This document shows positions 18,385 to 27,016 of a DNA stretch of 64,000 nt, piece by piece; positions within the stretch are counted from its first letter, which is position 1, and every line of letters begins with the position of its first letter. The notes beneath the pieces are model-generated. The model ran no database searches. It was given only the letters and a program-made list of their open reading frames with translations, and was not told the origin of the DNA. Both the position numbers and the translations under genes were made by a program. This stretch comes from Betaproteobacteria bacterium (lineage in GTDB: Bacteria; Pseudomonadota; Gammaproteobacteria; Burkholderiales; Usitatibacteraceae), in NCBI GenBank assembly GCA_016720925.1, contig JADKJR010000003.1:372001-436000 (forward strand), written 5' to 3'.

Positions 18385-18852
18385 CTATTCCCGATGGTAA
18401 GGATGGTTTTGCAGTAACGTCCACGCCCGATACAGCTGCTCGGCGAGCAAGACGCGAACCATGCCATGGGGCAGTGTACATCCGGACAGCGCCACCAACC
18501 TCTTCGCCGATTGTTTTACCTCAGGCGCCAGGCCGTCGGCGCTGCCGATGATGAAACAGGGGCTAATTCCATCAGCCATCCAGGCCTTCATCCACGCCGC
18601 CAGCATTGCGGTCGTGAGGGGAATGCCACGCTCATCGAGCACGACACGCTCGGCCTGTCTGGGGACGGCCGCGTCGATCCGCTTCCCTTCCTGCTCCAGT
18701 ACTTTTGCAACCATCCGGGAAGACCGATCTTCCGGCTTCAATTCGATCAAATCAATGCGCGATTCGGGCGGCATGCGTTTGGCGTATTCCTCGAAACCCG
18801 CTTGCACCCAGGCGGGCATTTTATGGCCGAGTGCGACGACGGTGAGTTTCAT
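18385..18852 (-). CDS. rlmH: 23S rRNA (pseudouridine-1915-N3)-methyltransferase RlmH
   Basis: 155 residues from the ATG at 18852 (MKLTVVALGHKMP), exactly the family length. A SPOUT methyltransferase: FIIGSADGL near residue 103 forms the trefoil knot, with serine where GG is usual, and the C-terminal EQLYRAW...NHPYHRE is conserved. Acts on 70S ribosomes. It normally follows rsfS; here a palindromic element separates them. Confidence 0.93.
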   Translation of the reverse strand: MKLTVVALGHKMPAWVQAGFEEYAKRMPPESRIDLIELKPEDRSSRMVAKVLEQEGKRIDAAVPRQAERVVLDERGIPLTTAMLAAWMKAWMADGISPCFIIGSADGLAPEVKQSAKRLVALSGCTLPHGMVRVLLAEQLYRAWTLLQNHPYHRE

Positions 18853-18873
18853 GGCAACCCCGCAAGAAACGTT

Positions 18874-18942
18874 CAAAGTCCAGCACTGGTGCGGTGTTTC
18901 GGGCAAGAAAGGCTGAAACGCCGCACCAGTGCTGGAGTTTTG
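18874..18942. repeat. Palindromic intergenic element, copy 3 (best preserved)
   Basis: Left arm 18874-18900 and right arm 18915-18942 are near-perfect inverted copies: GTCCAGCACTGGTGCGG against CCGCACCAGTGCTGGAGTTT. Unlike the other copies it sits inside an operon, between rsfS and rlmH, where a long hairpin could stabilise or attenuate the message. Confidence 0.85.
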
Positions 18943-18988
18943 GCAAGGAATTCTTCAGGCATGCCGCCACCCGCAGGATGCACCAGAA

Positions 18989-19777
18989 CTATTCGGTCGC
19001 CTTGGGACGGCGGATGGCAGGCTTCTTCGCGGCCGTTTTTTTTGCCACGGCCTTTTTCACCGTCGCTGATGTCACGTTCTTGCGCGTGGCAATTACCGCC
19101 TTCTTTGTAGCTTTCTTTACCACTTCCTTTGCCACCTTCGCGACCACCTTCTTGGGCACCTTCGTGACAATCTTTGCCGGTACTTTTTTCGTCACCACTG
19201 TGGCCTTGCCAACGGCTTTCTTCGTTTTGACGACCTTCGCTATCGTGCCATTCGTCGCGGCCTTCGAGGTCCTGGTTGCCGTGGTTGTTTTTCGCGTCTT
19301 GGCTGAGGCCGTTTTTGGCAGAGTCTTCGGCGCCGCCTTGGACTTGGCCGCTACCTTTTTCGTGGATTTCACCTTGGCCACCACCTTGGACTTTGCCGTT
19401 GCCTTCGGCGCTGCGGGCTTGCGCTTCGGCGCCGCCGGCTTGGGATACTCCAGCTTTCCCTCGCCCCACAACTCTTCGAGTTTGTAATGCTCACGCATGA
19501 CAGGTTGCATGATGTGCACCACCACGTCGCCGCAATCAACCAGCACCCACTCGCCGGATTGCTCGCCTTCGATGCCGTAGATCCAGCCGCCTGATTCCTT
19601 TACCGGGTCCATCACATGCTTTGCCGGCCCCTTGATCTGCCGGTTGTCATCTACACTAGCGATCGCGATGTAATCAAATACAGATGTGAGCTTCGCAACG
19701 TTGAAGAGCTTGATGTCGCGCGCCTTGATGTCTTCCAGCGCGTCGATGACGACCGTGGTCAGTTTTTTAGTAGCCAA
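18989..19777 (-). CDS. rsfS: Ribosome silencing factor RsfS with a long Lys/Ala-rich C-terminal tail
   Basis: 262 residues from a TTG at 19777, chosen because GAGG and AAGGA sites precede it and the RsfS domain begins there. Residues 1-115 or so form the DUF143/RsfS domain (ALEDIKARDIKLFNV, FDYIAIASVDDNRQIK, GEWVLVDCGDVVVHI), which binds uL14 and blocks subunit joining when nutrients are scarce. The remaining 140 or so residues are almost only lysine, alanine, threonine and valine with repeated KKA/KKV units, like histone H1 tails. Most RsfS proteins end near residue 110-130. The tail may bind rRNA or other nucleic acid (inference). Confidence 0.9.
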   Translation of the reverse strand: MATKKLTTVVIDALEDIKARDIKLFNVAKLTSVFDYIAIASVDDNRQIKGPAKHVMDPVKESGGWIYGIEGEQSGEWVLVDCGDVVVHIMQPVMREHYKLEELWGEGKLEYPKPAAPKRKPAAPKATAKSKVVAKVKSTKKVAAKSKAAPKTLPKTASAKTRKTTTATRTSKAATNGTIAKVVKTKKAVGKATVVTKKVPAKIVTKVPKKVVAKVAKEVVKKATKKAVIATRKNVTSATVKKAVAKKTAAKKPAIRRPKATE

Positions 19778-19784
19778 CTTGTCC

Positions 19785-20438
19785 TTACTCCTCGGATAGA
19801 TACAACTTGTGTTGCTCAATATAATCGCAAACGGCGTCCGGCACCAATTGGCGGACGGTTTCGCGCCGCGCAAGCCGCGCGCGAATGTCAGTTGAAGACA
19901 CGGGGGGCGGTGTCATCCCCAGCATCACCACCGATCCGCTCGGCGACTCATGGGTCGCCAGCAATCCAGCGAGACGCTTTTCAACCTCTTTGCGTAGCTC
20001 CTGTGCGCCACGCGCAGACGCCAACTCGTGGCCGGCCCTGTCGATCACCGCGAAGTGAGTGAGGTCGAACAATTCACGCCAGCGATGCCACGTATCCAAC
20101 CTTAAGAACGCATCGCTGCCGATCAACCACACTAAACTGGCGGCCTCGCCATATTCGGCACGCAGTTCGACCAATGTGTCGAAGGTGTAAGTCGGTCCGT
20201 CGCGTCGTAGTTCACGTTCGTCAACGACAACATCGGAATTGCCATGAAAAGCGATTCTGAGCATATCGACGCGCTGCGCGCCGGAGGCGTAGGGACGTCT
20301 GCCTTTTTGGTAGGGATTGCCGACCGGCAGCAGCAGCAGCTTTTGCAGTTTCAATTGCGCAAAGGCGCTACGTGCGAGGCCGAGGTGGCCGACATGCACC
20401 GGGTCGAAGGTTCCGCCAAGAAGTGCGATCGGATTCAA
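19785..20438 (-). CDS. nadD: Nicotinate-nucleotide adenylyltransferase
   Basis: 217 residues. GGTFDPVHVGHLGLA at the N-terminus carries the nucleotidyltransferase HxGH motif, and the C-terminal VSSTDIRAR is the ISSTxIR signature. Makes nicotinic acid adenine dinucleotide for NAD synthesis. Upstream of rsfS, the classic order. Confidence 0.95.
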   Translation of the reverse strand: MNPIALLGGTFDPVHVGHLGLARSAFAQLKLQKLLLLPVGNPYQKGRRPYASGAQRVDMLRIAFHGNSDVVVDERELRRDGPTYTFDTLVELRAEYGEAASLVWLIGSDAFLRLDTWHRWRELFDLTHFAVIDRAGHELASARGAQELRKEVEKRLAGLLATHESPSGSVVMLGMTPPPVSSTDIRARLARRETVRQLVPDAVCDYIEQHKLYLSEE

Positions 20439-20447
20439 CGGGGCGAG

Positions 20448-21755
20448 CTACTCGCGAATCTGGCCATCGCCGAACACCACCCATTTCTGCGAAGTCAGTC
20501 CTTCGAGGCCGACCGGACCGCGGGCGTGAAGTTTGTCGGTGGAAATACCTATCTCGGCGCCAAGCCCGTACTCAAATCCGTCCGCGAATCGTGTCGATGC
20601 ATTGACAATGACCGAGCTCGAATCGACTTCGCGCAAGAATCGCATGGCGCGCGAATGGTCTTCGGTGACGATGGCATCGGTGTGTTGCGAGCCGAACTCG
20701 GCGATATGCGCGATCGCTTCGTCGAGCCCGGGGAGCGTCGCAATTGACACGATCGGCGCCAGATACTCGGTGTGAAAATCCGCCTCCGTCGCGCTCACAA
20801 TACCGGCGATACCCGCGGCCTCAAGAATCGCGCGGCTTTCCGGGCAGCCGCGCATTTCTACGCCTTTGCCGGCATAAATGCGGCCGATCAGCGGCAGGAA
20901 CTTCGCCGCAATCCCTTGCGCGACCAGCAATGTTTCCATGGTGTTGCACGGAGAGTAGCGCTGGGTCTTGGCGTTATCCGCGATGCGTACCGCCTTGTCG
21001 AGGTCGGCCTTGTCGTCGACGTAAACATGACAGATACCGTCGAGGTGTTTGATGACCGGCACCTTCGATTCTTCAGCGATGCGCGCGGTCAGGCTCTTGC
21101 CGCCGCGCGGAATGATGACGTCGATGACGCCTTTCATCCGCAGCATTTCGCCGACGGCGGCGCGGTCGGTAGTGGCGACAAGTTGCACGATCGCTTCGGG
21201 CAGGTCTGCTTTCTTCAATCCCTCAACGACGCAAGCGTGAATGGCTTGATTTGATTCGCGCGCCTCCGAACCGCCGCGCAGGATGCAGGCGTTGCCGGAT
21301 TTGAGGCACAGCGCGGCCGCATCGGCGGTGACGTTAGGGCGTGACTCGTAGATCATGCCGATGACGCCGAGCGGCACACGCATTTTTCCCACCTGAATAC
21401 CGGAGGGACGGAATTGCAGATTGCTCATTTCACCGACCGGGTCGGCGAGCACGGCGACTTCGCGCACGCCCTGCGCCATCGCGCGCACGGATTTTTCGGT
21501 CAGCGTCAGGCGATCGACAAACGCGGCGTCATTGCCCGCTTCCCGGGCGCGGGTGATATCTTTCGTATTTGCGGCAAGTATGAGCGACAAATTAGTTTCA
21601 ATCGCCGTTGCTGCGGCCAACAGCGCCGTGTTCTTGCTCGCCGTCGAGGCGCGCGCAAGTGCACGCGCGGCGACGCGTGCCGCGGCACCCGCGCCTTGCA
21701 TATAGCTTGTTACATCGCGGCTCGCCAACAAATTGGGATCGTGCATTGCATTCAT
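20448..21755 (-). CDS. proA: Gamma-glutamyl phosphate reductase
   Basis: 435 residues, an aldehyde-dehydrogenase-fold enzyme. The catalytic cysteine is in QRYSPCNTMETLLV near residue 274, and the family motifs GVIGMIYESRPNVTADAA and EDHSRAMRFLREVDSSSV are present. Second step of proline synthesis. It lies between holA and nadD in the operon. Confidence 0.95.
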   Translation of the reverse strand: MNAMHDPNLLASRDVTSYMQGAGAAARVAARALARASTASKNTALLAAATAIETNLSLILAANTKDITRAREAGNDAAFVDRLTLTEKSVRAMAQGVREVAVLADPVGEMSNLQFRPSGIQVGKMRVPLGVIGMIYESRPNVTADAAALCLKSGNACILRGGSEARESNQAIHACVVEGLKKADLPEAIVQLVATTDRAAVGEMLRMKGVIDVIIPRGGKSLTARIAEESKVPVIKHLDGICHVYVDDKADLDKAVRIADNAKTQRYSPCNTMETLLVAQGIAAKFLPLIGRIYAGKGVEMRGCPESRAILEAAGIAGIVSATEADFHTEYLAPIVSIATLPGLDEAIAHIAEFGSQHTDAIVTEDHSRAMRFLREVDSSSVIVNASTRFADGFEYGLGAEIGISTDKLHARGPVGLEGLTSQKWVVFGDGQIRE

Positions 21756-21758
21756 GAA

Positions 21759-22778
21759 TCAGGCGGCTTTCATCAAGGGTTTTCCAGCCAGCCCGCGCGC
21801 CAATTCCGCCAGCGCGTCCCAGGGCTCATTGGGATTCAGGCCCTTAATCATGCGATCGATTTCTGCCGCTTGCAACAGCAGCGCCAGCAGCGAATCCGCC
21901 GTGTGGCGGCGGGCGATGCGTTCGAGTTCACGCTGCTTGCCCGGTTGCGGCGGGCGCCCCGAGCGCGTGACACCGCGAACCCGGGCCAGCATGCGTATTT
22001 CGTTGGTGACGACCCAGAGAATCAACGGCAATGCTTCACCTTCCGCTTTGAGCCCATCAAGCATGCGCTGAATACGCGCCGCGCCATCGTTTCCGGCATT
22101 GTCGTTCGCGGCATCATGTATCGCCGAGACCAGCTGGAACGGATTGAAGCGGGAAACGTTGGCCACGCTGTCCTCGAGCAACGCGAGGGAAATTTCGCCG
22201 GGCGGGCAAAGTAGCGCGAGTTTGCGCAGCTCCTGCCGCGCGGCCAGCAAATTGCCTTCCACGCGGTCCGCCAGCCATTCCAGCGCGTCGTTGTCGGCTG
22301 ACTGCTGCTGCCGTGCAAGTCGCCCTTTCAGCCATTGCGGCAAGCGCGCGCGATCCACCGGCATGGCTTCAATCATCACGGCAGCGGCCTCAAGTGCCAC
22401 GAACCACTTGGTCTGCTTGCCCTGCCAGTCGATTTCCGGCAACGTCACCACGGTGATCGTGTCTTCCGGCAGTCGTGTGCAGAATTGTTCGATGGCGGTC
22501 CCACCTTCGCGGCCCGGCTTGCCGGTGGGAATGCGTAATTCCAGCAAGCGCTGGGTGGCGAACAATGAAAGCTCGCTGCCCGCTGATTTGAGCTGCGACC
22601 AGTCGAAACCTGATTCCGCCGTGAAAACTTCGCGCTCGATGTAGCCGGCCGCACGCACTTGCTCGCGCAGGGCATCCGCCGCCTCCAGGGCGGCCAACGG
22701 CTCCGCGCCATGAATCGCATAGAGTGCCGATAGCGCTTTGGGCGGGTGTTCGAGAAACTGTTCTGCGGTCAGGCGCAT
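21759..22778 (-). CDS. holA: DNA polymerase III subunit delta
   Basis: 339 residues with the delta-subunit layout: an N-terminal AAA+-like domain without a working Walker A, the conserved ALYAIHGAEPLAALEAADAL start, and the C-terminal collar region with RIARRHTADSLLALLLQAAEIDRMIKG. Part of the clamp loader that opens the sliding clamp. Three nucleotides separate it from proA. Confidence 0.93.
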   Translation of the reverse strand: MRLTAEQFLEHPPKALSALYAIHGAEPLAALEAADALREQVRAAGYIEREVFTAESGFDWSQLKSAGSELSLFATQRLLELRIPTGKPGREGGTAIEQFCTRLPEDTITVVTLPEIDWQGKQTKWFVALEAAAVMIEAMPVDRARLPQWLKGRLARQQQSADNDALEWLADRVEGNLLAARQELRKLALLCPPGEISLALLEDSVANVSRFNPFQLVSAIHDAANDNAGNDGAARIQRMLDGLKAEGEALPLILWVVTNEIRMLARVRGVTRSGRPPQPGKQRELERIARRHTADSLLALLLQAAEIDRMIKGLNPNEPWDALAELARGLAGKPLMKAA

Positions 22779-22787
22779 GGTGTGAAC

Positions 22788-23282
22788 TCAGCGTTTGATC
22801 GCCGTCATGCGGCGCAGGATCTGGCTGGCGGCATCCTGTTCCATGTCCTTGTAGAGCATGGTCTCTTCCTGTTGCTTGGCGATGACCTGTGAATCGTCAT
22901 AAGTCATGATGCGCTGCAACTGGACCTCGCTGGTAGGAATCGGCACGCCGCCCTTGCTATCCACCAGTTGGTATCGCACCCGCAGTTTCAATTGGTATTC
23001 GCGTACGCGTCCGGCGCCCGACAGCGACAGGATCAGGCGCTCGCGCTTTTCCTCGCTGATATTGAGTTGCGCCTCGGCGTCCTTGGCGCTGGACATCAGT
23101 TTGGTGGGACTGTTGGTGAGCTCGCGGCGAAGTTTGTCCGCAACTTGCGAGGCGCCCGTATTTGAAACGAACACGCTGGCGAAAGGAACGTTGTACTCGC
23201 CGCGCAAATGGAAGCCGCACGCCGAAAGCATGCCCAGGACGGTCACAAGCATCAGCGAACGCAAGCGATTAAACGACCACAT
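22788..23282 (-). CDS. lptE: LPS-assembly lipoprotein LptE
   Basis: 164 residues. The lipoprotein signal has lipobox LSAC near residue 22, followed by the family start GFHLRG. LptE plugs the LptD barrel in the outer membrane and helps place lipopolysaccharide at the cell surface. The start overlaps the last 14 nt of leuS, as is usual for leuS-lptE-holA. Confidence 0.93.
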   Translation of the reverse strand: MWSFNRLRSLMLVTVLGMLSACGFHLRGEYNVPFASVFVSNTGASQVADKLRRELTNSPTKLMSSAKDAEAQLNISEEKRERLILSLSGAGRVREYQLKLRVRYQLVDSKGGVPIPTSEVQLQRIMTYDDSQVIAKQQEETMLYKDMEQDAASQILRRMTAIKR

Positions 23283-25920
23283 TGACCAGCTTCCCCGGTA
23301 CCACGATCAGTTTTTTCACCGCCTTGCCCTCCGTATGACGCGCGACCCCCTCATCCTTCAGCGCAAGCTGTTCAATCGCCTCTTTGGTGGCAGCCTTCGG
23401 CACACGAATATGGCCGCGTAATTTGCCATTCACTTGTACAACGAGTTCAATTTCATCCTGCTCCAGGGCGCGATCATCGACTGACGGCCACGGCGCATCG
23501 ATGATACTGCCTGCTTCAGCGGCGAACCCCAGATCATTCCAGAGCTGGTGCGTGATATGCGGCGCAAGCGGATAGAGCACCCGCAACAGGATGGATACAC
23601 TCTCATTGAGCGCACTCCCGGCTTGCTGGCCCGAGTCCTCGATGGCGTTCAGCATTTTCATGCACGCCGACACGACGGTGTTGTACTTCAGGTGATCGTA
23701 ATCGAACTGGGCCTGTTTCAGTATCGAATGAATTGCGAAGCGCAGTTCAGGCGCCTTTGTGCCACTGCCGCCGGCTCGCAAGGCGTCCCGGCTCGCCGCA
23801 CAATGGGCCCACAAGCGGCGCAGGAAGCGGTAAACCCCCTCCGCGCCGGAATCCGACCACGCCGCACTCTGGTCGGGCGGCCCGGCAAACATGACGTAAG
23901 CACGCGCCGTGTCGGCGCCATAGCGCGCGATGATTTCCTTGGGCTCGACGACGTTGTTTTTCGATTTCGACATTTTCTCGATGCCGCCCAGCGTCACCGC
24001 CGCGCCGTCGTCTTTCGCAATCGCTCCGGTCGGGCGCCCTTTGTCGTCGTGCTTCAACTCAACTTCATCCGGGTAATACCAGCGCTTCTTGCCGCCACTG
24101 TCCTCGCGATAAAAGCACTCGGCGGACAACATGCCCTGCGTGAACAGGTTGGTAAAGGGTTCATCGAACTTCACCAGGCCCCGTTCGCGGTCGCCCGGAA
24201 ACTCACCCTTGATATCGCGCATCACCTTGGTCCAGAAACGCGCGTAGAGCAAATGCAACACGGCGTGCTCGATGCCGCCGATGTACTGATCCATCGGCAT
24301 CCAGTAGTCATTGCGCGCATCGACCATGCCCTGGCTCGCGTCAGGTGAGCAATAGCGCATGTAGTACCACGCCGAATCGACGAATGTGTCCATCGTATCG
24401 GTCTCGCGCTTTGCCCGCTTGCCGCATTGGGGGCAGCTCACATTCAGAAACGCGGCATGTTTGTTGAGTGGATTGCCGCTGCCATCGGGGACGCACTCTT
24501 CCGGCAGCACCACCGGCAAATCTTTCTCCGGCACCGGCACCACGCCGCAGTCTCCGCAATGGATCAGCGGGATCGGCGTGCCCCAATAGCGCTGGCGGGA
24601 AATGCCCCAGTCGCGCAGGCGATACTGGATTTTCTTCTCGCCGAGCCCTTTGTCCTGCAGGTCTGCGGCGATGGCATCAACCGCCTGCGTATAGCTCAAA
24701 CCATCGTATTTGCCGGAATGAATGCAGGCGCCGGCCTGCTTGTCGCCGTACCATTCGTCCCACGCTTCGGTCGAGTAGACCTTGCCGGGCGCCGACACCA
24801 CCTGCTTGATCGCGAGCTGGTACTTTTTCGCGAACGCGAAGTCGCGCTCATCGTGTGCGGGCACGCCCATGACGGCGCCATCACCGTAGCTCATGAGCAC
24901 ATAATTTCCCACCCATACCGCAACGCTCTCGCCGGTAAGCGGGTGCATGACGGACAAGCCGGTCGGCATGCCTTTCTTTTCCATGGTGGCGATTTCCGCT
25001 TCCGCGACGCCGCCTTTCTTGCATTCATCAATGAACGCGCGGAGTGCCGGATTGGACGCGGCCGCAAGTGTGGCGAGCGGATGCTCGGGCGCGACGGCGC
25101 AAAAGGTGACGCCCATGATGGTGTCGGCGCGGGTCGTGAAGACAAACAGCTTTCCATCCTGCACCAATGTTCCGGCGGCATCCCCGATCTGGTGCGGAAA
25201 GGCGAAGCGGACGCCGACCGACTTGCCGATCCAGTTTTCCTGCATGATTCGCACGCGCTCCGGCCAGCCCGGTAACTTGTGCGCCACATGGTCCAGCAAC
25301 TCTTCGGCGTATTGGGTAATGGCGAGGTAATAGCCGGGAATCTCGCGCTTTTCGACCAGCGCACCCGAGCGCCAGCCACGGCCATCGATCACCTGTTCAT
25401 TGGCGAGAACAGTCTGGTCAACGGGGTCCCAGTTCACCACCTGGGTTTTGCGATAGGCGATTCCCTTTTCCAGCATCTTCAGGAACAGCCACTGGTTCCA
25501 CTTGTAGTAATCGGGCTTGCAGGTCGTGACTTCGCGTGACCAGTCAAATGCGAGCCCCAGCGGCTGCATCTGCGCTTTCATATCAGCGATGTTTGCGTAG
25601 GTCCATTTGGCGGGCGGTTCATTGTTCGCCGTCGCCGCGTTTTCCGCCGGCAAGCCGAATGCGTCCCAGCCCATCGGCATGAGGACGTTGTAGCCCTTCA
25701 TCCGCAGATAACGAAGCATGACGTCGTTAATGGTGTAATTGCGCACATGCCCCATGTGCAGCTTGCCCGAGGGGTATGGCAGCATGGAGCAGGCATAGAA
25801 CTTGGGCTTCGGATTGCCCTTCTTGTCGACGGCGTATTCGGTTACGCGGTAAGCGTCGGTGCGAGTCCATTCGGCTTGGGCGCCGGCTTCGATTTGCTTG
25901 GGGTAATACTGGGAATCCAT
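23269..25920 (-). CDS. leuS: Leucyl-tRNA synthetase
   Basis: 883 residues, full family length. The class I HIGH motif reads HMGH (PYPSGKLHMGHVRNY, residues 48-62). The CP1 editing domain lies around 230-420 and the KMSKS loop near residue 650. C-terminal anticodon-binding and LeuRS-specific domains follow. First gene of the nine-gene minus-strand operon leuS-lptE-holA-proA-nadD-rsfS-rlmH-maf-rng. Confidence 0.97.
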   Translation of the reverse strand: MDSQYYPKQIEAGAQAEWTRTDAYRVTEYAVDKKGNPKPKFYACSMLPYPSGKLHMGHVRNYTINDVMLRYLRMKGYNVLMPMGWDAFGLPAENAATANNEPPAKWTYANIADMKAQMQPLGLAFDWSREVTTCKPDYYKWNQWLFLKMLEKGIAYRKTQVVNWDPVDQTVLANEQVIDGRGWRSGALVEKREIPGYYLAITQYAEELLDHVAHKLPGWPERVRIMQENWIGKSVGVRFAFPHQIGDAAGTLVQDGKLFVFTTRADTIMGVTFCAVAPEHPLATLAAASNPALRAFIDECKKGGVAEAEIATMEKKGMPTGLSVMHPLTGESVAVWVGNYVLMSYGDGAVMGVPAHDERDFAFAKKYQLAIKQVVSAPGKVYSTEAWDEWYGDKQAGACIHSGKYDGLSYTQAVDAIAADLQDKGLGEKKIQYRLRDWGISRQRYWGTPIPLIHCGDCGVVPVPEKDLPVVLPEECVPDGSGNPLNKHAAFLNVSCPQCGKRAKRETDTMDTFVDSAWYYMRYCSPDASQGMVDARNDYWMPMDQYIGGIEHAVLHLLYARFWTKVMRDIKGEFPGDRERGLVKFDEPFTNLFTQGMLSAECFYREDSGGKKRWYYPDEVELKHDDKGRPTGAIAKDDGAAVTLGGIEKMSKSKNNVVEPKEIIARYGADTARAYVMFAGPPDQSAAWSDSGAEGVYRFLRRLWAHCAASRDALRAGGSGTKAPELRFAIHSILKQAQFDYDHLKYNTVVSACMKMLNAIEDSGQQAGSALNESVSILLRVLYPLAPHITHQLWNDLGFAAEAGSIIDAPWPSVDDRALEQDEIELVVQVNGKLRGHIRVPKAATKEAIEQLALKDEGVARHTEGKAVKKLIVVPGKLVNVVV

Positions 25921-25974
25921 GGGCGATTGAATGCGGCAAAGGTGAGAAATTTGCCTGATTTTGTGTAATCGTCA

Positions 25975-25980
25975 ATTATA
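25975..25980 (-). promoter_or_regulatory. Candidate -10 element of the leuS operon
   Basis: TATAAT on the minus strand, 55 nt upstream of the leuS start codon. I find no good -35 hexamer at 16-18 bp, so the promoter call rests on the -10 alone. Confidence 0.4.
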
Positions 25981-26093
25981 CAGGGCGGGGTTGCATGCCC
26001 TTTTGCGCGCCTTGAGCCAAACGCATCCAGCAATCCTGCATTTGCGTATGTGAGGAACAATTGAAAAAGTAACCCGGACACGGAGAATCAAAA

Positions 26094-26942
26094 ATGAAAA
26101 AAATTGTTTGCGCACTGAGTATTTGCCTTGCTTCCTGTTTTGCCAACGTGACGATAGCGGCAGCCGTTGGCACGGTTGATGGCGTGCAGTTACCGGCCTG
26201 GCTTGATCGAGCCGGTTTGACAGTGCCGATTTCCCCGGGCGTTTCCCTGCAGGCGGGCGATACCGTGCGCACTGGCGCGGGCGCACGCCTGCTGCTAAAG
26301 CTTGAGGAAGGCAGCTTTGTGAAGCTGGGCGAAAACGCCAGGTTCGTCATCGAACGCGCGCAGCCCAGGAAGGGTGCCTTCGAGGCCGTACTCAATGTAC
26401 TGAACGGCGCATTTCGATTTACGACCGCGACGCTTTCCCGGAACTTGCCGCGCGACGTGCGCATCAGGGTTGGCCAGAACGCAACCGTCGGCATTCGCGG
26501 CACCGACCTGTGGGGCCGCAGCCGCGATGACAACGACATCGTCTGCCTGATCGAAGGCAAGATTGAAATTACTGGCAACGACAAAAAGTCACTGATCCTG
26601 GATCAGCCGTTGCAGCTTTTCCAGTCGACCAGTTCGGCACCCCCGGCTCCCATCAGCTTTCTGACCAAACCGGAGCTCGAAGTTTTCGCCGCCGAGACGG
26701 AAATGGAACTTGGCAAGACGTCCAGCCCCCAAGGCGGGTGGAAAGTGGTGATCGACGGCTTTGCTTCGCGCGCGGAAGCACGCGAAGCGGCGCGCAATTT
26801 GCGCAACAACGGCTATCCTGCGGAAGTCGCAACCGATAATGTCCTGACTATCGGAAAAATGGATAGTGAGCTTTCCGCGAGGCAACTTGCCGCGCGACTA
26901 AAGGCGGGCTCCGGCTTCAAGGAAGTCCGCATCGCGCAATGA
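26094..26942 (+). CDS. Secreted FecR-domain protein with a C-terminal SPOR domain
   Basis: 282 residues with a signal peptide (MKKIVCALSICLASC...IAAA). A FecR-type beta-rich domain covers about 50-160 (LQAGDTVRTGAGARLLLKL, VGIRGTDLWGR). The last 75 or so residues fit a SPOR domain (GGWKVVIDGFASRAEAREAA...), a fold that binds peptidoglycan lacking stem peptides. FecR domains often occur in sigma/anti-sigma systems, but no sigma factor is adjacent and there is no membrane span beyond the signal, so a periplasmic wall-associated role is more likely. It diverges from leuS. Confidence 0.8.
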   Translation: MKKIVCALSICLASCFANVTIAAAVGTVDGVQLPAWLDRAGLTVPISPGVSLQAGDTVRTGAGARLLLKLEEGSFVKLGENARFVIERAQPRKGAFEAVLNVLNGAFRFTTATLSRNLPRDVRIRVGQNATVGIRGTDLWGRSRDDNDIVCLIEGKIEITGNDKKSLILDQPLQLFQSTSSAPPAPISFLTKPELEVFAAETEMELGKTSSPQGGWKVVIDGFASRAEAREAARNLRNNGYPAEVATDNVLTIGKMDSELSARQLAARLKAGSGFKEVRIAQ

Positions 26943-27016
26943 GGTGGTGGCGTAAGACAACGCATGGGGGCGGGGCATGAACCCCTATAATGTGACCTCA
27001 ATCTTGATGGTCCCGC

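Noticed and set aside
18873..19469. Minus-strand frame rich in G, E, K and Q next to rsfS
   Set aside because: It is a shadow of the repetitive lysine-rich rsfS tail in another frame, with no ribosome site.
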